64,000 bases of DNA from an uncultured Tateyamaria sp. (GTDB lineage Bacteria > Pseudomonadota > Alphaproteobacteria > Rhodobacterales > Rhodobacteraceae). Below the pieces are notes generated by a model. The model made no database searches. It was not told the DNA's origin and saw nothing but the letters and a program-made list of their open reading frames with translations. The translations under genes were made by a program, and so were the position numbers. Below are positions 1 through 7,819 of this stretch, piece by piece; position 1 is the first letter of the stretch, and each line of letters opens with the position of its first letter. Where the stretch lies: assembly GCF_947488715.1 (NCBI RefSeq), contig NZ_CANLAG010000004.1, positions 124,001-188,000 of the forward strand. Direction: 5' to 3'.

Positions 1-103
1 TGTCGGCAAGCGTGGGTTGCAGCAAAGTGTTGCGTTGAAGTCGCCGACTTGCGCCTGCGGGCGGTCCTGCTAGAAGCGGGCCAAGCGACGCGGAGAGGGT
101 GCT

Positions 104-1201
104 ATGGGTTTCAAGATGGGAATTGTCGGTCTGCCGAATGTGGGCAAATCGACCTTGTTCAATGCGTTGACCAAGACGGCGGCGGCGCAGGCTGCGAACT
201 TTCCTTTTTGCACCATTGAGCCGAATGTCGGTGAAGTGGCCGTGCCGGATACGCGTCTGGACAAGCTGGCCGCGATTGCGGCGTCCAAGCAGATCATCCC
301 GACCCGCATGACGTTTGTGGACATCGCGGGTCTGGTCAAGGGTGCCTCCAAGGGTGAAGGGCTGGGCAACCAGTTTCTGGCGAACATCCGCGAGGTGGAC
401 GCGATTGCCCACGTGCTGCGCTGTTTCGAGGACGGTGATGTGACCCACGTGGAGGGGCGCGTTGACCCCGTGGCCGACGCCGAAACCATCGAGACGGAGT
501 TGATGCTGGCCGATATCGAGAGCATCGAGAAGCGCCTGCAGAACATCGTGCGCAAGGTGCGCGGTGGCGACAAGGAAGCAGTGCAGCAGGAACGCCTGAT
601 GCGCGCGGCTCTGGCGGCGCTGGAGGACGGTCAACCGGCGCGGGTCGTGGATGTGGACGATGAAGACGCCAAGGCCTGGGCGATGCTGCAACTGCTGACC
701 ACCAAGCCGGTGCTTTATGTTTGCAACGTGGGCGAATCTGAGGCGGCAGAGGGCAACGCCCATTCTGCGGCCGTGGCCGACATGGCGGCCGCACAGGGCA
801 ACAGCCACGTGGTGATCTCGGCCCAGATCGAGGAAGAAATCAGCCAGCTTGAACCCGACGAGGCGCAGATGTTCCTCGAAGAGATGGGGCTGGCCGAGGC
901 GGGCCTCGACCGGTTGATCCGCGCAGGCTACGAGCTGTTGCACCTTGAGACCTATTTCACGGTTGGCCCCAAAGAGGCGCGGGCGTGGACGATCCCCACT
1001 GGCACCTCAGCCCCCAGGGCCGCAGGCGTGATCCACGGCGATTTCGAAAAGGGCTTCATCCGCGCGGAAACCATCGCCTACGACGATTTTGTCAGCTTGG
1101 GCGGCGAACAACCGGCCAAAGAGGCGGGCAAGATGCGCGCCGAAGGCAAGGGCTACATCGTCAAGGACGGCGACGTACTGCACTTCCTGTTCAACACCTG
1201 A
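104..1201 (+). CDS. ychF: Redox-regulated ATPase/GTPase YchF
   Basis: This is a 365-residue OBG-type P-loop NTPase of the YchF/Ola1 family, a cytosolic ATPase that binds ribosomes and is linked to oxidative-stress responses in other bacteria. The P-loop GLPNVGKST is at residues 9-17. The switch-II region reads DIAGLVKGASKGEGLGNQFL, close to the family consensus. A central helical part follows, and the C-terminal TGS-like domain ends in GDVLHFLFN. Length and the MGFK N-terminus match the family. The start at 104 is preceded by GGAGAGG. The gene appears monocistronic, with a stem-loop just after its stop. Function is assigned from the family; the call itself is very secure. Confidence 0.97.
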   Translation: MGFKMGIVGLPNVGKSTLFNALTKTAAAQAANFPFCTIEPNVGEVAVPDTRLDKLAAIAASKQIIPTRMTFVDIAGLVKGASKGEGLGNQFLANIREVDAIAHVLRCFEDGDVTHVEGRVDPVADAETIETELMLADIESIEKRLQNIVRKVRGGDKEAVQQERLMRAALAALEDGQPARVVDVDDEDAKAWAMLQLLTTKPVLYVCNVGESEAAEGNAHSAAVADMAAAQGNSHVVISAQIEEEISQLEPDEAQMFLEEMGLAEAGLDRLIRAGYELLHLETYFTVGPKEARAWTIPTGTSAPRAAGVIHGDFEKGFIRAETIAYDDFVSLGGEQPAKEAGKMRAEGKGYIVKDGDVLHFLFNT

Positions 1202-1214
1202 CACGGTGAAAAAG

Positions 1215-1242
1215 GGTGGCAGGGTACGCGCACCCTGCCACC
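1215..1242 (+). terminator. Stem-loop after ychF
   Basis: GGTGGCAGGGT (1215-1225) pairs perfectly over 11 bp with ACCCTGCCACC (1232-1242), leaving a six-base loop. It begins 14 bases after the ychF stop. No T-tract follows, so it is a likely 3' end or RNA-stabilising structure rather than a textbook intrinsic terminator. Confidence 0.6.
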
Positions 1243-1917
1243 AACTTGGCCCGAGACGCCGCACGACAGATGTTCGTGGTGGTGGCTTCACCTATCGCTC
1301 TCGAGCGGGCCAATTCAATGTGTGTTCCGAGGCAGCCGCGGAATGCGGGCCGGCGGCATGTTGCTACCCGACCCCATGACGAGGAAACGGGCGACAAACG
1401 GGACGGTCAGGCACAAAAAATAGACCGCCGCGTTGATCCACAAATCCAATTCATCGCAAAGACTGCCGCATGCAACTGAATGCGAAAGAACGAGTGAAAC
1501 GAAAAGCGTTGCGTTGATTTGGCTTGGTGTTTCGGAAACTTGCCTGTTTGACGAGGAGTACATTGCTAACCTCTTTTTTGCTCACTTTTTAAGCGTATAC
1601 GAGGCTCTGCATCATCCGATAGCGCGCTTCTTGCAGCCCCGAAACTGCAAAAATGCGCGTTTACTTCGGCCCTGTCGTTCGGTTTTCATTGGATCAATCC
1701 TACCTATCTTTTTGTTTTAATGGCAATTTTTGGTGTCTGGTTGTGTTTCTGTTCTGATGGGCGAGGCGCGTTTGTCTGTATCCAAAAGTATAGGTCTGTA
1801 TACCGATGCCCTTTTCCCTGTCCTTTTGGTCGATAGAGCCGCTTTTGCTGCGTTGATACGTGAGGCGCAGGACAAAGCCGGCGGTGTAAACGCGCCCAAG
1901 AAACAAGGCGGCGCAAA
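1243..1917. other. Gene-free, AT-rich gap
   Basis: I see no convincing gene in this stretch between ychF and the LysR gene. The part from about 1480 to 1900 is visibly richer in A/T, with several T-runs, than the flanking genes. The short open frames here have no ribosome-binding site or recognisable motif. It probably contains the promoter of the LysR gene and may be a decayed or acquired spacer. Confidence 0.5.
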
Positions 1918-2796
1918 ATGCGTGACTGGAACGACCTGCAGTATCTGCTCGCCTTGAAAGAAGGGGGTACGATGAAACGTGCGGCCGAGTTGTTGGAAAC
2001 AAACCCGACAACCGTGTCGCGCCACATCAAGCGGCTATCGAAAAAGCACGGTCAAATGCTGTTCAGCCAATACAAAGGCGAAGGCTGGCGCATGACGGCG
2101 GCCGGGCGAAAGCTGGCGGAAATGGCCGAGGAATTCGCTCGAAAAATGGATGAATTCTCCAGTGCTGCACCCGGTGAATCTGAGGAAGTTGTCACAATCA
2201 CATCCCTGGATTTTCTGACGACATATTACCTGGCGCCGCGTGTGCATGAATTGACGCGTCTACACCCGAATATCAGCCTCATTCTGGCTGGCAGTGACAA
2301 GCGCTTGTCGCTTGCCTTTCGTGAGGCGGACATCGCGCTGCGGTTCGGCCGACCTATGGAGGGGCAGTTGGTCGCGCATAAGGTCGCGGACGTACAGTTT
2401 CGGTTGTGGCAGCCCGCCATGGGCGAGGCGCATGAGTGGGTCGGTATGACGGACGACCTGGATTGGACCCCTGACATGGTGTTGGGGTTCACGGTGTTTG
2501 GCAAACCACCCATCCTCCGGGCCAGTTCCTATGCCGCCGCGAGGCGCGCAGCGGCAACAATGGGTTATGCAACTGTTGGGCCGGATGCCGTCATGGCCCG
2601 GTGCCCAGAGTTGCGTGCATGGACTGAGGTCGAAGGCGTCACCCGCGAGGTGTGGAGCGTGATCCACGAAAGCAGGCGTCTTGATCAGACCCTTGCCGCG
2701 GTCCGCAACTGGACGGACAGTGTGTTTGGTCGACGCGACTATACCAATGTGTCGGATGTGCAGGCGGCATCGCAGGTGTGCCCCGAAACACACTGA
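1918..2796 (+). CDS. LysR-family transcriptional regulator
   Basis: A 292-residue LysR-type regulator. Residues 1-60 form the winged helix-turn-helix (MRDWNDLQYLLALKEGG, then AAELLETNPTTVSRHIKRL). The rest fits a periplasmic-binding-protein-like effector domain, with the typical ITSLDFLTTYYLAPRVHEL segment near residues 93-111. The ATG at 1918 is chosen because the HTH begins almost at the first residue, as usual in LysR proteins that start 'DWNDLQ'. No divergent target gene lies next to it: the 0.7 kb upstream is empty and a tRNA follows. Target and effector cannot be inferred, although this subgroup often regulates its own or distant genes. The family call is secure. Confidence 0.9.
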   Translation: MRDWNDLQYLLALKEGGTMKRAAELLETNPTTVSRHIKRLSKKHGQMLFSQYKGEGWRMTAAGRKLAEMAEEFARKMDEFSSAAPGESEEVVTITSLDFLTTYYLAPRVHELTRLHPNISLILAGSDKRLSLAFREADIALRFGRPMEGQLVAHKVADVQFRLWQPAMGEAHEWVGMTDDLDWTPDMVLGFTVFGKPPILRASSYAAARRAAATMGYATVGPDAVMARCPELRAWTEVEGVTREVWSVIHESRRLDQTLAAVRNWTDSVFGRRDYTNVSDVQAASQVCPETH

Positions 2797-2899
2797 TGGG
2801 TCTGGGCGTCAGAGCGGCAGAGATGCGCGCTTGGACTTTGATGGTCGGCTGGTTGAATTCTGCTTGTCCTGATGTTGCGAAGTGATTAGACGGGTCGAC

Positions 2900-2989
2900 G
2901 GAGACGTGGCCGAGTGGTCGAAGGCGCTCCCCTGCTAAGGGAGTAGGCCCGGAAGGGTCTCGAGGGTTCGAATCCCTTCGTCTCCGCCA
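2900..2989 (+). tRNA. tRNA-Ser(GCT)
   Basis: The acceptor stem GGAGACG (2900-2906) pairs with CGTCTCC (2979-2985), followed by discriminator G and an encoded CCA (2987-2989). The anticodon GCT is at 2934-2936 in the loop CTGCTAA. A long variable arm (AGGCCCGGAAGGGTCT region) and the T-arm GGGTTCGAATCCC give the class II shape of a serine tRNA reading AGC/AGU. A weak promoter, TTGTCC (2864) with a 17-base spacer and TAGACG, precedes it. Confidence 0.97.
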
Positions 2990-3053
2990 CCCGCACTTTT
3001 CGTTCAATCCTGTTGGCAGTCATTTCAGCTCTGACTCATGAATGAACTCGCCT

Positions 3054-3659
3054 CTAGCTAAACACCATGGCTACGCGGTCATCGAGGTCTTTGAGCAGCG
3101 CATCGGCGGACCAGCCGGCGCGGCTGCGGTGGACGAGGCCCTGGCGCATGTCGTGGAGTAGGCACCCTCGCTGGTAGGCTGGGAAATCGGGGGGCAATGT
3201 GCCGTCGTCCACCGCGTTCTGGAACTTCTGGGCCAATCGCGCGTCTGTGTCGTTGATGGCTTTCTCCATGCGCTCGGCAACGCCTTCGACTTCGCCCACG
3301 GTGGTGGCGACGCAGGAGGCCAGGAAACACCCCTTGGGACCGTCCTCGGCCTGGGTTGAATAGGACACGACGGTCGTCAGGAAGTCGCGCACCGCCTTGC
3401 GCACGTTCGGTTCCGCCTCAAACGCGACGACAGGGGCGCAGCCGTCCACATCCGCGTAAAAGTCGATGGTTTTCAGGTACAGCTCTCTTTTGTCCCCGAA
3501 GGTCGAGTAGAGGCTCGGTCCGCTGATGCCCATGGCGGAGGTCAGATCCTTGATGGATGTCCCGTCATAGCCTTTGGCCCAGAACGCGTTCATCGCCGCT
3601 TCGAGCGCGGTTTTTTCATCGAAGGTCCGGGGGCGCCCCATTTTTTTTGGATTGTTCAT
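3054..3659 (-). CDS. TetR/AcrR-family transcriptional regulator
   Basis: A 201-residue TetR-family repressor. After MNNPKKMGRPRTF, residues of about 12-60 form the HTH domain, with the recognition-helix region GISGPSLYSTFGDKRELYLK typical of the family. The C-terminal ligand domain is unremarkable in length. The start at 3659 is preferred over an upstream ATG because TetR proteins of this type begin a few residues before GRPR. It diverges from the redoxin/SnoaL/NTF2 operon, with 71 bp between start codons that include a promoter-like sequence. By position it is the likely repressor of that operon and of itself. The ligand is unknown. Confidence 0.92.
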   Translation of the reverse strand: MNNPKKMGRPRTFDEKTALEAAMNAFWAKGYDGTSIKDLTSAMGISGPSLYSTFGDKRELYLKTIDFYADVDGCAPVVAFEAEPNVRKAVRDFLTTVVSYSTQAEDGPKGCFLASCVATTVGEVEGVAERMEKAINDTDARLAQKFQNAVDDGTLPPDFPAYQRGCLLHDMRQGLVHRSRAGWSADALLKDLDDRVAMVFS

Positions 3660-3670
3660 TATAAAAGTCC

Positions 3671-3699
3671 TTGACCGCATCTGGTTGCTCTATTTATGT
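3671..3699 (+). promoter_or_regulatory. Predicted sigma70-type promoter of the redoxin operon
   Basis: TTGACC (3671-3676) and TTATGT (3694-3699) are separated by 17 bases and lie 31 bases before the redoxin start codon, in the short gap shared with the divergent TetR gene. This is a visual consensus match only. Confidence 0.4.
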
Positions 3700-3730
3700 A
3701 ACGATCAATATCAAAGTCAAGGAGCACATC

Positions 3731-4264
3731 ATGCCACATACTCTTCCGCGCCCCGGCGCGCCGTTTCCGTCGATCACAGTGCCGCAACTCGGGGGCGGGA
3801 CGCTCGCCCTGGGACAGCCACAAGGGGGCCATGACTGGCAACTTGTTGTTGTGTATCGGGGCAAGCATTGCCCGCTTTGCACCCGCTACCTGTCCGAACT
3901 GCAAAGCATCGTTGAACCGCTGGCAGAGTTGGGTATCGACGTGGTTGCAGTATCGGCAGATGCCGAGGATCGCGCAGCGCATCAGGTTGCCGAGGCCGGA
4001 GTGACATTGCCCGTTGGCTACGGATTGGCTGTCGATCAGATGCGGGACCTTGGCCTGTACGTGTCCGGGCCCCGGCACGGTGTCGATGTCGAGGGGCCGT
4101 TTGCTGAACCGGGTCTGTTCGTCGTCGGCAGCGCCGGGGATTTGAGGATGGTCGACATCTCGAACGTGCCGTTCATGCGGCCCCAGTTGAGCGCGCTGGT
4201 TGGTGGGCTGCGCTTTATGCGGGGGCGGCCCGAGGATGTGCCCGCCAATGGCACCTTTGCGTGA
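3731..4264 (+). CDS. Thioredoxin-fold redoxin / peroxiredoxin-like protein
   Basis: A 177-residue AhpC/TSA-type redoxin. The segment VVYRGKHCPLC places a CPxC motif at C47/C50, at the N-terminus of the first thioredoxin-fold helix where peroxiredoxins carry the peroxidatic cysteine. The PLFVVGSAG-like strand and a conserved late MRPQLSALV region follow. There is no signal peptide, so it should be cytosolic. The start at 3731 is preferred over an earlier in-frame ATG because AAGGAG lies just upstream and the fold begins here. It is the first gene of a three-gene operon facing a TetR regulator. Peroxide reduction or thiol-disulfide exchange is inferred from the fold; the substrate is unknown. 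Confidence 0.82.
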   Translation: MPHTLPRPGAPFPSITVPQLGGGTLALGQPQGGHDWQLVVVYRGKHCPLCTRYLSELQSIVEPLAELGIDVVAVSADAEDRAAHQVAEAGVTLPVGYGLAVDQMRDLGLYVSGPRHGVDVEGPFAEPGLFVVGSAGDLRMVDISNVPFMRPQLSALVGGLRFMRGRPEDVPANGTFA

Positions 4265-4292
4265 CACAGCTGATCAACGAAAGGACAGAAAA

Positions 4293-4760
4293 ATGATCCG
4301 ACGCCATATTCTCATTTCCACTGTGGCCGCGCTTGCGGTGATGGCCGGTGGGGCAACCGCCGATCCGGTGGATGCGGACACCCGCCAGAGTCTGCTGGAT
4401 TTCAACGCCACCTTTAACAGCTACGCGGCAAACCATGACATCGAGGGTCTGGTGTCGCTCTACCACGAGGACGCATATTGGATCGCCCCGGATGCGCTCC
4501 CGGCCAAGGGGCGGGACGGTGTGCCACGCCAGACGATCACGTTCATGAGCGAGAACAAAGGCGAGCTGTCACATACGGTGGACGACCTCTTTGTGTCGCC
4601 TGATGGATTGCAGGCTGTGATGATGGGCGTCACCGATGCCGCAGTCGCCAGTGCCGGGTTCGAGCTGACAGGCACCTATGTCTACGTGCTGACCCGCGCC
4701 GATACGGACGCGCCCTGGCAGGTCGTGTTGGACATGTACAACCGCCACCCCTCCGAATGA
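4293..4760 (+). CDS. Secreted SnoaL/DUF4440-like protein
   Basis: A 155-residue protein with a clear Sec signal peptide: MIRRHI, then the hydrophobic LISTVAALAVMAGGA, with cleavage after about residue 23 at ATA/DP. The mature part has the pattern of an NTF2-like cone fold of the SnoaL/DUF4440 type: an opening helix (RQSLLDFNATFNSYAANHDIEGLVSLY), HEDAYWIAPD, and the final strand with WQVVLDMYNRHP. Such folds serve as small-molecule binding or isomerase domains, and no catalytic residue can be named here. It lies 28 bases after the redoxin gene and 35 before another NTF2-like gene, so it is probably co-transcribed with both. Periplasmic location is inferred from the signal peptide. Confidence 0.75.
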   Translation: MIRRHILISTVAALAVMAGGATADPVDADTRQSLLDFNATFNSYAANHDIEGLVSLYHEDAYWIAPDALPAKGRDGVPRQTITFMSENKGELSHTVDDLFVSPDGLQAVMMGVTDAAVASAGFELTGTYVYVLTRADTDAPWQVVLDMYNRHPSE

Positions 4761-4795
4761 CCCCGAACCCCAAGATTTTGCCGAAAGGACACCCT

Positions 4796-5197
4796 ATGAC
4801 GATGACCCCTGACCACCCTAACGTGCCTGCCGTCAAGGCGGCGCTGGATGCCTTGATCTCCGGCGTTGCCGGTCACGCGCTGGACGTGCTGGACCAAGTG
4901 TATCACGCGGATATGCGTACATATCTGCTGCCCGGTGGTGACGCGCTGATGCAGAATGACAAGGCGGGCTTTATCTCTCACATTCAGACGGCGCTGGCGG
5001 ATATGCCAGACCCCGATCCGTGGGCGCAGTTTCATCTGGTCGAGGCGAACGACACGCACGGTCACATCCTGATCAGCCGCAGGAACGGTGTGACCGGGCG
5101 CATGGAAGTGCTGACGCTGAGCATTGATTTCGTGTTGGAAGACGGTCGATGGCAGATCATCCGCGAGGTGATCATGAGCCGTGGTCAAGCGGCCTAG
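4796..5197 (+). CDS. NTF2-like (nuclear transport factor 2 family) protein
   Basis: A 133-residue cytosolic protein with an NTF2-like pattern: the helix VPAVKAALDALISGVAGHALDVLDQVYHADM, then strand-rich HILISRRNGVTGRMEVLTLSIDFVLEDGRWQIIREV. The start at 4796 is chosen because AAAGGAC is ten bases upstream; an in-frame ATG at 4757 would overlap the preceding gene. It is the third gene of the TetR-controlled operon. It resembles its neighbour at 4293 in fold but lacks a signal peptide, so the operon makes one exported and one cytosolic NTF2-like protein. A conserved function cannot be stated. Confidence 0.72.
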   Translation: MTMTPDHPNVPAVKAALDALISGVAGHALDVLDQVYHADMRTYLLPGGDALMQNDKAGFISHIQTALADMPDPDPWAQFHLVEANDTHGHILISRRNGVTGRMEVLTLSIDFVLEDGRWQIIREVIMSRGQAA

Positions 5198-5220
5198 CCC
5201 AGACCGGAACCGAAAGAAAC

Positions 5221-5247
5221 GGGCCACACCGGCGTGTGGTGTGGCCC
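5221..5247. terminator. Bidirectional stem-loop between convergent genes
   Basis: GGGCCACACC (5221-5230) pairs perfectly with GGTGTGGCCC (5238-5247) around a seven-base loop. It lies between the stop of the NTF2-like gene (5197) and the stop of the convergent GH64-like gene (5264). T-rich sequence on the far side of each arm makes it usable in both directions. Confidence 0.75.
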
Positions 5248-5263
5248 ATATTTGATTTGCCAA

Positions 5264-6652
5264 TCAGGTCCAGGGGCCAATGGCGACGGCAACAGTGCCC
5301 GAACCGATGTTGTAGGTCGTCTTCGACGGCACTTGCGGGCCGGAATAGGCGCCCATCGGTGCTTCATCCATGGAAAACCCATAGGCCGCGCCACCAATCA
5401 TGATCGGATCGGTGCCTGCGCTGCGGTAATCGTTGCCGTCCACGTCGCTGCAATGCAGGAACTTTGCAAAAAGGTGGCTGATCTTTTTATCGCCGTACCA
5501 TGTCGCGGGGTTGTTCCAGGCCGTTGTGCTGAATTGGGGGTCTTCGCTGATCTCTCCAGCGACGAATGTGCCGTCCAGCACCACGCCGCGACAGATCGCT
5601 TCCCAGATCGCGTCCTGAACCAGTTGCGCCTCACTCACGCCGACAATGCCGGGGGTCAAGGTATCGGTGAACGCCTGTTGGAACACATATTGTGCGCCTT
5701 GCAGGTCATTGGGCGCAGTGATCGGGTCCGCCCCCAGCGGGTTGAAATAGTAATAGGTCCTGTCACCCGTCGAATTCACCAGCCGGTAGGCCAGCATGTC
5801 GGTCTTGGTGGTGGGGTTGGTGTAGGTGATGCAAGACCCTGAATAGATGTTGTTCGGGTTTTCGGAGACCGGGATGCTAATGGCCAACGTGTTCCCGGCG
5901 ACAAAGAATTTTTGCAGGGTGGATGTCCAATAGGTCTTTAGACCGCTGGTGGTGTCGTTGACGTAGTTCCCGGTGATGGCCGCCAGATAGTCATTGGGGT
6001 CCGCGATCGAGAAATACTGCCCGCCGATCATTGGGGGCGTATAGGTGCTGCCCGACATCGGGCCATCATAGAGCAGGTCACCAAAGGCATCCGCACCGGG
6101 CACACCCGATTGGTTGGTCAGAAAGCTGCTAAAGGCGGCGCCGACCTGTGCGCGGCTGACCTTGCCGTGCACACCAAATTCCTGTGCGGGCTGATCACCG
6201 TTCTCTGGCACTGCGAACCGCAGGTTCAGGGCAAAACCGTTCACCGCCGACAGATCAAACGCGGCGTTCATGCCGAATTCAAAAACGTCATAGGGACCTT
6301 CGGGTGCCACCCCAGGCGCGGCGGAGTAGGGGGATTGAGTGTACATCTGTACGTCGTCATAAACACCCGCTTTGTTCTTGAGCAGTGACAACCCGCTGGG
6401 CGTCGTTGGCGTGGCCGTGAACAACAGACGGTCGTTGCCATTTGTGCTTTCCGACAGGGTGACAGCTTCGATGTTGGACAGCTTGTGGAACTTCAGTTTC
6501 GTGTCCGTGCTGCCCAGCGGGACAAATTTACCCTTGTCGTTCATCGTCTTGAAACCCGAACTTCCCCCGTTGATCCAGCCAGCGACGTAAATGGCGCCAT
6601 CCGTTTCAGGCAGCTTGGAGAGATCTTTGAGCGTGATCGTGATTGTGTTCAT
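5264..6652 (-). CDS. GH64 / thaumatin-like beta-1,3-glucanase-like protein
   Basis: A 462-residue protein whose order of motifs resembles the GH64/thaumatin-like beta-1,3-glucanase family. It opens with ITITLKDLSKLP and IYVAGWINGG (the 'ITNNSG..vYIY' start), then GPYDVFEFGMNAAFDLSAVNGF and NDYLAAITGNY. It ends with GAAYGFSMDEAPMGAYSG followed by GTVAVAIGPW, like the family's 'YGFAFDD' close. I cannot place catalytic Glu/Asp with certainty. No Sec signal peptide is visible, which is unusual for a glucanase. The start at 6652 is chosen where the family similarity begins; a 49-residue longer frame overlaps the neighbour. It is last in a leftward three-gene operon with two unassigned proteins. 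Confidence 0.5.
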   Translation of the reverse strand: MNTITITLKDLSKLPETDGAIYVAGWINGGSSGFKTMNDKGKFVPLGSTDTKLKFHKLSNIEAVTLSESTNGNDRLLFTATPTTPSGLSLLKNKAGVYDDVQMYTQSPYSAAPGVAPEGPYDVFEFGMNAAFDLSAVNGFALNLRFAVPENGDQPAQEFGVHGKVSRAQVGAAFSSFLTNQSGVPGADAFGDLLYDGPMSGSTYTPPMIGGQYFSIADPNDYLAAITGNYVNDTTSGLKTYWTSTLQKFFVAGNTLAISIPVSENPNNIYSGSCITYTNPTTKTDMLAYRLVNSTGDRTYYYFNPLGADPITAPNDLQGAQYVFQQAFTDTLTPGIVGVSEAQLVQDAIWEAICRGVVLDGTFVAGEISEDPQFSTTAWNNPATWYGDKKISHLFAKFLHCSDVDGNDYRSAGTDPIMIGGAAYGFSMDEAPMGAYSGPQVPSKTTYNIGSGTVAVAIGPWT

Positions 6653-6720
6653 TGTGGTTCCCTGTTTGGAAAATTGGGTTGCATGGAAAATATGCGGCGG
6701 GCCGTGGTGCTCACCGCGTT

Positions 6721-7725
6721 TCAAGCAAGCGGGGTGTCCTTGACGGCGCAGACCAGAAATCCGGCATTTGCAGATTGATAGAGGTCGCCGCTGTCCCATG
6801 ACGACGAAAATGATAGCCCTTCGAGCAGGTTATCGTTGGGTTTGAAGGTTCCAAAGGGGAAAACGATGTTGCGGGACAGAACAAGACGCCCTTTGCGCGT
6901 GGCTTTGGTCGTCATGCGTTCCAACAGGGCAACTTCGGGTTCCGCAACCAGTTCTGTGATGTCGATTTCGCTGCCGACATCGCGGTCAAACTGGACGCGC
7001 CCCACCATCACATAGGCGGTGGCACGGGCGAAATCGGCGGTGTCGCCAAAGTTCGACTGCCGCATGAAGGTCACCCCATCATACGTGCCGTCGCGCATCC
7101 CCGACATCAGCGGCTGGGAATACCATCCCGTTGTGTCGCCAAGCTGTTGCGGAGTTAGGTACACGATGCGGAAATCGCTATAGATCAGTTTGGCCTTCAA
7201 CCGGTAGCCGCCGGGTTGGATCGTCGCCTTTTGCCATGGTGCTGCGTCGTTGGGCCGCCAGACATCTATATCGACGGTCAACGTCGGAATGCTGGGCGAA
7301 GTATCCCAATGGGCGTCGTAGCGCGGCACAAACCCATCCCCGGAGGGCAGGGCGGAAAACGGGTTCAGGTGCAACCCGCCATTGATGTCGTTGCTGTGCG
7401 TGGTGTTGATCCGGGCCTGTGTCTGCTTGTTGGCGAGCGTGGCAATGGACTGGCCGGACCCGCCGCGCAGGATCGTCGCGGACAGGTATCGCGCGTAGGC
7501 CGCGGAAAAGCTGTTGGATGTGACAGTGACCGGTTGCTTGCTCGACAACTGACCGTCGATCAGCGGCCAGGCATCGGCGTTCATGGTGTCCCCACTGATG
7601 GGAACCAGCGGAAAGTACCGCACTGAATTGGTAAATTCCGGCGTGGCACCGGCCGCTAGTGCCGGCGAGGCCTGTACGTGTTGCGACAGTTTTGCGGCAA
7701 CCAGGGTTTCCAGATAATCGCTCAA
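6721..7725 (-). CDS. Unassigned protein, middle gene of the accessory operon
   Basis: A 334-residue protein I do not recognise. It has no signal peptide or membrane segment. It begins with a helical stretch (SDYLETLVAAKLSQHVQASPALAAG), and the remainder is rich in predicted strands, with many Ser, Thr, Asn and aromatic residues. Motifs that would be useful for searching are LTVDIDVWRPND, GTYDGVTFMRQSNFGDTADF, and RNIVFPFGTFKPNDNLLEGL. It lies between an unassigned 441-residue gene upstream and the GH64-like gene downstream, all on the minus strand with gaps of 94 and 68 bases, so it is probably co-expressed with both. Composition is like the neighbouring genes, so the reading frame is probably real. 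Confidence 0.65.
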   Translation of the reverse strand: MSDYLETLVAAKLSQHVQASPALAAGATPEFTNSVRYFPLVPISGDTMNADAWPLIDGQLSSKQPVTVTSNSFSAAYARYLSATILRGGSGQSIATLANKQTQARINTTHSNDINGGLHLNPFSALPSGDGFVPRYDAHWDTSPSIPTLTVDIDVWRPNDAAPWQKATIQPGGYRLKAKLIYSDFRIVYLTPQQLGDTTGWYSQPLMSGMRDGTYDGVTFMRQSNFGDTADFARATAYVMVGRVQFDRDVGSEIDITELVAEPEVALLERMTTKATRKGRLVLSRNIVFPFGTFKPNDNLLEGLSFSSSWDSGDLYQSANAGFLVCAVKDTPLA

Positions 7726-7769
7726 AGCATGTGCCCTTTTTCTTGAGACGGTGGGTCAGAACGAAAGTT

Positions 7770-7795
7770 GACCGGTCCCGCGAACGGGGCCGGTC
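7770..7795 (-). terminator. Intra-operon stem-loop (attenuator candidate)
   Basis: GACCGGTCCC (7770-7779) pairs with GGGGCCGGTC (7786-7795), ten base pairs with one G-T wobble and a six-base loop. It is in the 94-base gap after the first gene of the leftward operon, where it could reduce expression of the two downstream genes. Only a weak T-rich stretch follows on the minus strand. Confidence 0.45.
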
Positions 7796-7819
7796 GTTGG
7801 TTATCGAAAATCACGGGGA

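Noticed and set aside
1433-2030. Several short open frames on both strands in the AT-rich spacer
   Set aside because: They lack start signals and any recognisable protein pattern, and they overlap one another on both strands.
2639-3007. Minus-strand open frame beginning MNEKCGWRRRRDSNPRDPSG
   Set aside because: It is the antisense translation of tRNA-Ser, a well-known false protein pattern, and lies on the opposite strand to the LysR gene.
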